DNA of 44,543 nt from Peristeroidobacter soli (GTDB lineage: Bacteria > Pseudomonadota > Gammaproteobacteria > Steroidobacterales > Steroidobacteraceae). The stretch lies in assembly GCF_004138485.1 (NCBI RefSeq), contig NZ_RYEV01000013.1, positions 1-44,543 on the forward strand, written 5' to 3'. Both the position numbers and the translations under genes were made by a program. This document shows, piece after piece, positions 27,768-35,169 of this stretch; positions within the stretch are counted from its first letter, which is position 1, and every line of letters begins with the position of its first letter. The notes below the pieces were generated by a model. The model worked only from the letters and a program-made list of their open reading frames with translations. It did not search any database and was not told where the DNA came from.

Positions 27768-28659
27768 GAGCCGCGATTTCGATTTCCCGCAATGAACGCT
27801 GCGGTTTGGGTGTGGTGTGTGAGGTGGCCGGCGTGGCGCGTTCCAGCGTGTACGCGCAGCGTCGAGCCAAGGCGACGGTGTCGAGCGTGCGTCGCGGACC
27901 AAGAACACCCTGGAGCGATGAGGAGCTGGTGGAACGGATTCGCACGCAGTTGAGCAGTTCGCCCTTCCTGGGCGAGGGCTATCGCAAGGTGTGGGCGAAG
28001 CTGCGCTTCGCCGGCATTCGCACCAGCAAGCCGCGCGTGCTGCGGTTGATGCGTGAGCACAGCCTGCAGGCGCCGACACGATGCGGCGGGCCGCGCGGAC
28101 CGCAGAGCCATGAGGGTACGATCATTCCGGACGCGCCGGATCTGCGCTGAGGCACCGATCTGACGACGACCTTCACGCTCGAGGAAGGTCAGGCCTCGGT
28201 GTTGCTCGCCGTGGATCACTAACCGCGGAAATCGTGGGTATCCACGCTGTCAAGCGTGCGACGCGTTGGGAGGCGCTGGAACCGATCCGCCAGGGCGTAC
28301 GCAAACACTTCGGGGCGATCGCACGCAACGTCGCCACCGGCCTGGAGTTGCGGCACGACCATGGCAGCCAGTACATGAGCGACGCGTTCCAGCAGGAGAT
28401 CGCCTTCCTCGGCATCCAGTCGAGCCCTTCGTTCGTGCGCGCGCCCGAAGGCAACGGCTGCGCCGAGCGCGCCATTCGCACGCTAAAGGAACAGCTGCTG
28501 TGGATCCGATCGTTTGCGACGATCGAGGAACTGCGTCGCGCGCTCATCGACTGGGCGGAGCTCTACAATGAGCGCTGGATGATCGAACGGCATCAGCATC
28601 GGTCACCGGCTCACGTGCGTCGAGCGTACTACGGCGCCAATACCAGATTGGCGGCCTGA
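27764..28659 (+). pseudogene. IS3-family transposase OrfB, inactivated
   Basis: The frame starts normally (LGEGYRKVWAKLRFAGIRTS, RVLRLMREHSLQAP) and stops at 28148-28150 (TGA where family members have Trp in DLRWGTDL). It is interrupted again near 28220 (TAA after VLLAVDH), then resumes as VGIHAVKRATRWEALEPI with the catalytic core LRHDHGSQYMSDAFQQEI and EGNGCAERAIRTLKEQLLW up to 28659. Two separate lesions make transposition in cis impossible. Confidence 0.85.
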
Positions 28660-28711
28660 GAGAATCGAATTACCTGCAACCGTGTGTCCAAGAAATCCTT
28701 GACCGCTTAAC

Positions 28712-28870
28712 AGGCCACGAGTGCAAGCGCTCCCATCTGTAGCAAGTGCGCCGAACGAACGCTGGGCGACGGACTTGTGCCGCGTGTGGAGCGGCCATGA
28801 TAGGTGGGCCGTTTTCGCTCTCGTCAGGCTGCTGCACTCCAGAGTTGCTGGGTTGCATCCGGAGCAGCCC
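28712..28870 (+). pseudogene. Fragment of a second IS3-type OrfB
   Basis: Fifty-three codons reading RPRVQALPSVASAPNERWAT and on through DLCRVWSGHDRWAVFALV match the middle of OrfB from IS3 relatives distinct from the neighbouring copy. It begins 12 bases after the inverted repeat of the first IS and ends in a stop. It lies just downstream of the P1 peptidase gene and is antisense to its direction. Confidence 0.7.
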
Positions 28871-28939
28871 TGAAAGACAGGCACACAAGCGGCAACGGAT
28901 CGATGCACTCGCAATTGCCAATTGAGCCCTCCCGGCAGG

Positions 28940-30124
28940 CTATATTGTCAATAAATTGTGTGCACGCAGAGTTTCCTGCACTCGAGAGTGCGGGAGACAC
29001 GGAACGTAAAGACCATTCACGCCCTCTGCAGCGTCTGATGCCACCAGTGCATTGAGTATGGCTTCCTCTGTCGCGTCGATCGCCGCCTCGAACAGAGCTG
29101 TCAGTGCCAGATTAGGATGCATTCTGACATTGTATGGATCGATGCACGCGGGGGCCGGAAACTCGCCAACAACCTCACCCAGATCGGCATTCGCTGTCGA
29201 GAACGCAAGAAACAGGTCGCCAGAGAGTGTGGTACCAATGCCGCCAATTCTAGCCATACCTAGCGCCGGACGTTTCGCAAGCCGTCTGAGCTGATGTGGC
29301 AGCAAAGGTGCGTCAGTTGCAACAATGACAATGATAGAACCTTCAACGACACCCTTTGTACACCAGGATGCGTACCTCCGCTTCAGATCATCGGGAAGGA
29401 CTCCTGGATCAAGATAGCGAGGCATATCCCCTGTCAGAGCTTCCCCGATTCGAATGCCGGCGATGCGCAAGTGTCTCCGCGCGCCATAGTTCGATTGCAC
29501 CAGCACGCCCACGGTATAGCCCCCTTCTTTCTCCGGAAGTCGGCGTGACGACGTGCCTGTCCCTCCTTTGTATGCGTAACTGATCATACCCGCCCCACCG
29601 CCAACATTACCCTCCGCGATCGGACCGCCCCTGGCGCTGTCCAACGCCTCAAATACGTGTGCTGATTCAATGTGACCGCCGTCGATATCGTTGAAGAATC
29701 CGTCGAAGGTTTCCCCAACCATCGGGACCACGTACTCGATCAATCGGGGCCATCGTCTGGCACGCATCCATTGAATTGCCGCATCACGCACGAGCCCAAG
29801 GCTATGCGTGTTAGTGATCAACACTGGCCCTTCAAAGATGCCGCGCTCTTCTAGCCAGGTGAAGCCCGTGAACTCCCCGCCAGCGTTCAGAGCAAAGGAC
29901 CCACCTAGGCAAGGTCTCGCATCCAGACGGCCTCGAGGAAGGATCGCAGTCACGCCAGTTCGCACGGGGCCCTCACCCACTTTGAGGATTCCACTCCCCG
30001 ACCACAGCGTCGAATATCCAACCTCAACACCAGGAACGTCGGTAATTGCGTTCAGAGTTCCGGGTGTACCAGAAAAAGGTATGCCTAGCTCGCGAGCGCG
30101 CATTGGGGCAGCCATCACTGTCAT
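28940..30124 (-). CDS. P1-family (DmpA/BapA) N-terminal aminopeptidase
   Basis: A 394-aa Ntn-type hydrolase of MEROPS family P1/S58. The precursor cuts itself before a serine that becomes the N-terminal nucleophile, here Ser263 in EGSIIVIVATDAPLLP. SNYGARRHLRIAG and SGDLFLAFSTANADLGEVVG supply other conserved active-site segments. Characterised relatives are DmpA, which removes D-Ala, Gly or beta-Ala from peptide N-termini, and BapA, a beta-peptidyl aminopeptidase. No signal peptide is visible, so it probably acts in the cytoplasm. It starts 15 bases after the S9 peptidase gene and ends the uptake cassette. The match between its known substrates and the predicted beta-alanine start of the NRPS product suggests it removes that residue. 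Confidence 0.88.
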   Translation of the reverse strand: MTVMAAPMRARELGIPFSGTPGTLNAITDVPGVEVGYSTLWSGSGILKVGEGPVRTGVTAILPRGRLDARPCLGGSFALNAGGEFTGFTWLEERGIFEGPVLITNTHSLGLVRDAAIQWMRARRWPRLIEYVVPMVGETFDGFFNDIDGGHIESAHVFEALDSARGGPIAEGNVGGGAGMISYAYKGGTGTSSRRLPEKEGGYTVGVLVQSNYGARRHLRIAGIRIGEALTGDMPRYLDPGVLPDDLKRRYASWCTKGVVEGSIIVIVATDAPLLPHQLRRLAKRPALGMARIGGIGTTLSGDLFLAFSTANADLGEVVGEFPAPACIDPYNVRMHPNLALTALFEAAIDATEEAILNALVASDAAEGVNGLYVPCLPHSRVQETLRAHNLLTI

Positions 30125-30139
30125 TGCCTTAACCTGCTC

Positions 30140-32131
30140 TCATATGGGATTCAACGCTGGCATATGCTCTAGAAACCAAGCGACGACTCGTGCTGAGTAG
30201 TCCAGCAAGGCTGGAAACTTTCGTACTCCATGACCTTCCTCCGGATAGGTAACCAATACCGATCTGACGCGGTTCTCCAATAGGGCTCTATGGAACTGCG
30301 CAGCCTCCTCGGGTGGTGTACACCGATCCAACAAACCACAGACATTCAGCGTGGGCGTTTTCACTCGATTAGCATATATAATTGGGCTGCGGCGGAAGTA
30401 TTTTCCACCGGGGTTGTTGTACGAATCGGCTAAGAACAGGTCGACGAACTCTGGAATGTTCGAGAGCAATCGCTGCGTAACGTGATTGGTAGTGGGCGCC
30501 ACGGCTACTGCCGCGGCAAAGCACTGCCTTTGTGTGATCAGCCAAGCAGTCATGAAGCCACCATAGCTGATTCCCGTAACGCCCAACCGAGTGGGATCTG
30601 CGACCCCTGCCGCACAGAGATGATCCAGTCCCGACATATAGTCACATGTATCAGCCCCACCCATATCGCCAACCACATACCGGGCGAAGCGGTGACCACG
30701 ACCTGAGCTACCACGCGGATTCGGAAGAAAGACCGCAAAGCCGCGGTTGATTAACATCAGAATCCAGCACAGCCGACGCCCTAACCACGCTTGGCGCCAA
30801 TGCCACACCGGTCCGCCATGTATATTCATCACCATCGGAAACGGCCCCTTTCCTTGCGGTGTCAATAGCCAACCTTGAATCTGAAGACCCTCTGTCGATT
30901 GCCAGCTCACGGTCTCAATTGATCCGATCGTACTAACCTCCTTCGTATAGCCGTTATCGAATGACTTAACTCGCCGATACGTGCCATTGCAAATCAGTGC
31001 AATCTCCGGCGCGCGCGCAAACCCCTCGCCAACTAACACGCAGTCACCATTAGGATTCGTGCTCGCGACTGTGACATACACGCCGCCCGTCGAAATTTCG
31101 CAGCTGCGCCACACATCCCGGTACGCTCCGATTCGGGGATCAAAGTGGCCGACAACTGTTTCCAGTCCTCTATGACCCGCGAGTAACAAGCGCGTCTCGG
31201 AACACCATTCGAGATATGCGACATCGACATCGCCCGTCGGCACGTAACGACACTCACCCGTCTCAGAATCAATCAGTAGCAGCACTCCGGCGACCAGACC
31301 TCGGTCACTGCAAATCGCCTCTACGACGGCTACAGATCTTCCTGATGGCGAACATGCAGGGCACCCCAGTTGCTCCTTGGGGACGTACAGCGTTTTAACC
31401 TCGCCGCTCTGAACATCGATCAGGCTTAGCCGTGCGCTATACCATAGCCCCTCACTAGGGCCGTAGGACGTAACAGCTGTGAGGGTTCGATTCCCACACC
31501 ATACGGCCTCCCAAGTGTTGCATCCAACTGGGCTCACTCGACGCACACGATCGTTGTCTAGATCATAAACCCATGTACTGCGCCAGCGATTGTCACCAAC
31601 TCCATCATCAACGGTGGGCATCCACGAGAGACAGGATTCGGCATCCCGCTTGCTTGTAACCGCGCCGTTCACGCCGGAAACATCCGCGCCGTGACCAGCC
31701 ACGCCGAGTAGTATCTGCCGACCGTCGGGTGACCAGTGAAAGTACTCGACCCAACCATCCACAGAGGGAGCCGACAGCACGGTACGACTCGCGAGCCTGA
31801 TGAAATGAAGTTGGAAGTTTCCAATGCCATTGCGATCCGACAGGAAAGCGATCACCTGACCGTCCGGCGAACATTTCGGTAGTCGATCTGTGTGAGGCCC
31901 CAGGCTCAACAGCTGAGTCTCCGCCGAGCCCAGATCGATCTGGAAGATTCCAGTTCTTGGGAGGCCCTCCAACGTCCCCATCACGGCGCCTGCAAAAACA
32001 GCACTTTGCCCGCCCGGTACTACTTGAACTTCCCTTACGTCACAAATCTCCCCGCTTCCCGGCCTCCATATCTCGGTGTGCATTCGCTCGGCTTCTCGAT
32101 ACAAGGCCTCATAGGAAGGGTCATCTTCCAT
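30140..32131 (-). CDS. S9-family (prolyl oligopeptidase-type) serine peptidase
   Basis: A 663-aa protein with an N-terminal beta-propeller (about 30-400, repeats such as PKCSPDGQVIAFLSDRNG and YFHWSPDGRQILLGVAG) and a C-terminal alpha/beta-hydrolase. The triad is visible: Ser522 in GVTGISYGGFMTAW, Asp602 in CGLLDRCTPPEEA and His633 in PEEGHGVRKF; the oxyanion region is NIHGGPVWHW. S9 enzymes cut short peptides, often after proline or acyl-amino acids. No signal sequence is seen, so it is likely cytoplasmic. AAGGGGAG lies before the ATG. It lies 26 bases after the MFS gene. A role in cutting a Pro-Pro containing peptide is plausible; lasso-peptide isopeptidases belong to the same family, but no lasso genes are present. 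Confidence 0.88.
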   Translation of the reverse strand: MEDDPSYEALYREAERMHTEIWRPGSGEICDVREVQVVPGGQSAVFAGAVMGTLEGLPRTGIFQIDLGSAETQLLSLGPHTDRLPKCSPDGQVIAFLSDRNGIGNFQLHFIRLASRTVLSAPSVDGWVEYFHWSPDGRQILLGVAGHGADVSGVNGAVTSKRDAESCLSWMPTVDDGVGDNRWRSTWVYDLDNDRVRRVSPVGCNTWEAVWCGNRTLTAVTSYGPSEGLWYSARLSLIDVQSGEVKTLYVPKEQLGCPACSPSGRSVAVVEAICSDRGLVAGVLLLIDSETGECRYVPTGDVDVAYLEWCSETRLLLAGHRGLETVVGHFDPRIGAYRDVWRSCEISTGGVYVTVASTNPNGDCVLVGEGFARAPEIALICNGTYRRVKSFDNGYTKEVSTIGSIETVSWQSTEGLQIQGWLLTPQGKGPFPMVMNIHGGPVWHWRQAWLGRRLCWILMLINRGFAVFLPNPRGSSGRGHRFARYVVGDMGGADTCDYMSGLDHLCAAGVADPTRLGVTGISYGGFMTAWLITQRQCFAAAVAVAPTTNHVTQRLLSNIPEFVDLFLADSYNNPGGKYFRRSPIIYANRVKTPTLNVCGLLDRCTPPEEAAQFHRALLENRVRSVLVTYPEEGHGVRKFPALLDYSARVVAWFLEHMPALNPI

Positions 32132-32157
32132 CGTATCTCCCCTTGATCACCCGTCGC

Positions 32158-33546
32158 TCAATGGGTTCGTGCACGTTTCTTCAATGTCGTGGGTTCGTCC
32201 TGCGAGAAGGCAGCCGGCGCAAGATTCAGATCTTCGTTGATCGTTTCGCTGGCCTTCCACAAATGCCAAGCGCCCCACAGGTAGCCAGGGGATAAGGCCA
32301 GCAGCGCATATCGTAACGACTCCCCGCCAACGATCGGTTGAAAGGCATCGCTCAGCATCCCTGCTACTAGTGGCCCAAGCCCCATTCCTATTAGATTAGC
32401 GAACAGATATATCAGCGATATCGCCATCGCCCGCATGCGTTCTGGAATCAGCGTTTGGATGGTCGCGAAGAACGGTCCGTTGGCGGTAGTGATACCAATC
32501 GCGGAAATTCCCATCAACGTCAATGCTAGATAGAGGCTTTGTGATAGGTACATGCAGGTCGATAGAGCGCCGAAACCACAGTACACAACCGCCAAGGCTT
32601 TCAGTTGCAATGACTCATTGTGAGGCGCGTGGCGAGATGCGAGCTCTCCACCTAGCAATGTCCCCAGCAATCCACCACCACCCCAAATAATGGCGAACCA
32701 AGTTCCGAGTTCGCCCGTCTGCAGTCCATAGGTACGTACGAAGAATGCGGGTTGCCATTGCCAGATCCCGTACCCAAAGAAAGAGAGGACGGACCAACCC
32801 ACCAGCAGGTGACGGAAAGTCCGATTCGCCCAAAGGGTCATGCACACTGCACGCACGTTGGGATGCTGAGGCGATGTCCGTGTATCGAACATCTGTGACT
32901 GCAATGAATCAGCCGCGGGAGAACTACCGCACCGCGGTTCTCGCAACGTTGCCCACGAGAGCGCGGCGAGGAACAACCCAGGCATGCCAAGTATCATGAA
33001 CGTCGTCCGCCACCCGAACAGCTCGTTCATCCATCCCGCAAAGAAGAACCCCCCCACCATGCTCAAAGGAATTCCCAGCATGTAGATTGCAACCGCACGA
33101 GGGCGCTCCGCGCGGGAAAAATGATCAGCGATCAACGAATACGCAGGAGGAAAGCACCCCGCCTCTCCCACTGCCACACCCACGCGAATGCACATGAGCT
33201 GAATGAAGGTGCCGGCAGTTCCACATAGCGCCACCGTCACGCTCCAAAGAGCCGTGGTCGCTGCAATGATTGTTACCCGGTTTCCTCGATCCGCCCATCG
33301 CGCGATCGGTATGCCCATCACAGCGTAAAACAAAGCAAACGCTATCCCGCTCAGAAGACCAAGCTGCGTGTCACTCATCCCCAGATCATTCTTAATGTTC
33401 TGCAGTAGCAGCCCCAATGCAATCCGATCTAAGTAGTTGCACGCTAAGATTAGGACGAGAACGCAGAGCAGATAGTTCTTATATCGAAACATGCGCAACA
33501 CTACTCTCTGCCGTTCCTGCGGGCATCGAACATACCTAATACTCAC
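32158..33546 (-). CDS. MFS transporter, Spinster-like
   Basis: An integral membrane protein of 462 aa (444 if started at the ATG at 33492, MFRYKNYLLC) with about 12 hydrophobic segments. The stretch QLGLLSGIAFALFYAVMGIP followed by IARWADRGNR is the loop 2-3 signature of MFS transporters of the Spinster type. GEAGCFPPAYSLIADHFSRA is also typical. It sits between the amidohydrolase (142 bases away) and the S9 peptidase. In catabolic clusters, partners of TonB receptors of this kind carry the imported compound across the inner membrane. Export of the NRPS product is an alternative. Start uncertain. Confidence 0.85.
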   Translation of the reverse strand: MSIRYVRCPQERQRVVLRMFRYKNYLLCVLVLILACNYLDRIALGLLLQNIKNDLGMSDTQLGLLSGIAFALFYAVMGIPIARWADRGNRVTIIAATTALWSVTVALCGTAGTFIQLMCIRVGVAVGEAGCFPPAYSLIADHFSRAERPRAVAIYMLGIPLSMVGGFFFAGWMNELFGWRTTFMILGMPGLFLAALSWATLREPRCGSSPAADSLQSQMFDTRTSPQHPNVRAVCMTLWANRTFRHLLVGWSVLSFFGYGIWQWQPAFFVRTYGLQTGELGTWFAIIWGGGGLLGTLLGGELASRHAPHNESLQLKALAVVYCGFGALSTCMYLSQSLYLALTLMGISAIGITTANGPFFATIQTLIPERMRAMAISLIYLFANLIGMGLGPLVAGMLSDAFQPIVGGESLRYALLALSPGYLWGAWHLWKASETINEDLNLAPAAFSQDEPTTLKKRARTH

Positions 33547-33688
33547 TCGCGACAGATCACTGGATATCTCTAAAACGCCCCGATATCATTGGTTGTGCCA
33601 GGTAAGCGTGCCAGTCTCATGTAGAAGATTCAGAGTCTCTCATCGGCAGACACGTCACCTGCCGCTCATGATTCAACCATCGATCGGC

Positions 33689-35158
33689 TCAGCGCGGAAC
33701 GCACATCGGACACATTGGAAATCCACTTCGACCGATATGACGGTGAGCTCGATAGTCCAATACTTCCTCTGTCGGTGGGTCAAGAGGGCGCGTCAACACA
33801 GGGTTCGTCGGCAGTGAACTGCGGTCGACGACCACACCATCTTTGAGCACCATGTGGATGCTGCGGTAGTTTTCAGCCGACGTTAGAGGATTCCGGTCTA
33901 GAATGACCATGTCAGCGATCTTTCCCGGCTCCAGTGTTCCCAGATCCTTTTCTTTGCCGTAGGCAACAGCGATGTTGCGTGTCGCGGCGCGCAGTAGCTC
34001 CATTGCCGGGGTTCCTTTTTCCTCCATTGCCTTTAGCCAGACAAAGTGCCCCTGGTCGAGCGGGTTCAGATTGTCATCCCCGGGAGCGCTCCAGTATGTA
34101 CTGAGCAATGGATCAGCTGCCTGACTTGGCCCCCACTGCGTACCATCGTTGGCGAGCAACAGCATCGCTCCTGCGCGGAGAAGATTTCGACAGTTCACGT
34201 CTGACGTCGAGAAGTACGCACGATCAATCTCACAGTTTCCCATGATCCAATCGAATCGCTGTTGCGTGAATGGGAACACGACTGCCCCAGTTCTTCTTTC
34301 CACCATCAATTTGAGCGTCTCCTCCGGAATGGGGAATGGCCCTGTGATATTGCAGTGTTGAATGAGATCGCAGCCCGCTTCAACTGCTGCTCTCAATCCC
34401 TCTACGGAGGACGTATGGGCCTGCACCGTGACTCCCGAGCGATGAGCTTCCTCGACAATTGCGGCCTGCGCTCGAGGAGAAAACACAAGTGATGTCGTTG
34501 CGTCACCCCATCGATGTTCGTTGGCGGCATACTTTATGAAGTCGACCCCTTTTCCGATATACCTACGAATCTCCTTGGCAACTTGCTCAGGTGTCATCCA
34601 AGATAACGCGGGCCCCACATTCTCGGCGCATTGAGCGTTGATGTATTCGACTATGGTCTTGTCGAGTACCGGGGCGGCGTTTGGATTGAAGTCAAGGGAG
34701 AAGATTCCGTCAAGCCCGACAATCCAACCGGCGCAGAATATGCGGCTACCTACTAACTCGCCCGCGTTAATTCGCTCACGCACCGCAATGAGCGGTTTCC
34801 GGGCACCCATCGTGTCGAACACGGTGGTGAGTCCATTTTTTAGTGCAACTTGCGCCGCCTCGGCGACAACGTCTTGGGCCCGATCGTTATATCGAAGAAG
34901 ATCACCGAGAGGAAATATTCCAAGCCATAGATGAACATTTGCATTCATCAGACCGGGGATCAGGTATTTGTCTCGAGCATCGATAGTCTGCGTTCCCGGG
35001 GGTATCCTCAAGTTCTCGTACCGATCGATTGCCCGAATTCGATTCCCTTCGATCCAGACTGCGCAGCCTTGAATCGGACGATCTTCCACACCATCAATAA
35101 TAGTTGCACCGGAAATCAGGAGTGACGAACCGCTTCCAAGTGTAGTTGACAAGTGCAC
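33689..35158 (-). CDS. Amidohydrolase-superfamily enzyme (imidazolonepropionase/Xaa-Pro dipeptidase-like)
   Basis: A 489-aa protein starting at a GTG with GAGG upstream, 11 bases after the TonB-receptor stop. The N-terminal small beta domain (LLISGATIIDGVEDRPIQG) and the TIM-barrel metal ligands are visible: K209 (FIKYAANEH), H248 (TVQAHTSSVEG), H268 (DLIQHCN) and D338 (LLLANDGTQWG). The first metal motif, normally HxH, reads N74-V-H76 in PGLMNANVHLW, so one ligand is changed. Relatives include cytoplasmic hydrolases of Xaa-Pro dipeptides and of cyclic amides. In this cassette a dipeptidase acting on proline peptides is the attractive guess. The N for H swap may shift metal content or substrate. 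Confidence 0.78.
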   Translation of the reverse strand: MHLSTTLGSGSSLLISGATIIDGVEDRPIQGCAVWIEGNRIRAIDRYENLRIPPGTQTIDARDKYLIPGLMNANVHLWLGIFPLGDLLRYNDRAQDVVAEAAQVALKNGLTTVFDTMGARKPLIAVRERINAGELVGSRIFCAGWIVGLDGIFSLDFNPNAAPVLDKTIVEYINAQCAENVGPALSWMTPEQVAKEIRRYIGKGVDFIKYAANEHRWGDATTSLVFSPRAQAAIVEEAHRSGVTVQAHTSSVEGLRAAVEAGCDLIQHCNITGPFPIPEETLKLMVERRTGAVVFPFTQQRFDWIMGNCEIDRAYFSTSDVNCRNLLRAGAMLLLANDGTQWGPSQAADPLLSTYWSAPGDDNLNPLDQGHFVWLKAMEEKGTPAMELLRAATRNIAVAYGKEKDLGTLEPGKIADMVILDRNPLTSAENYRSIHMVLKDGVVVDRSSLPTNPVLTRPLDPPTEEVLDYRAHRHIGRSGFPMCPMCVPR

Positions 35159-35169
35159 AGCCCGCCTCG

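Larger units (their letters stand above)
27374..28700 (+). mobile_element. IS3-family insertion sequence, decayed
   Basis: About 1.33 kb bounded by imperfect inverted repeats: AATTTCCTTGGACACC near 27376-27390 and its inverted relative in GTGTCCAAGAAATCC near 28684-28698. It contains orfA and a broken orfB in the usual IS3 arrangement. It sits between the peptide synthesis operon and the uptake/peptidase cassette, both transcribed in the opposite direction to the IS. I could not identify a clear target duplication. Confidence 0.8.

Noticed and set aside
26926-27945. 339-codon open frame on the minus strand upstream of panD
   Set aside because: It runs antisense through the IS3 orfA/orfB genes, is low-complexity Ser/Arg/Pro-rich and has no family motif; it is a shadow frame.
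27371-28219. 282-codon minus-strand frame inside the IS3 element
   Set aside because: Antisense to recognisable transposase coding sequence; no ribosome-binding site or domain.
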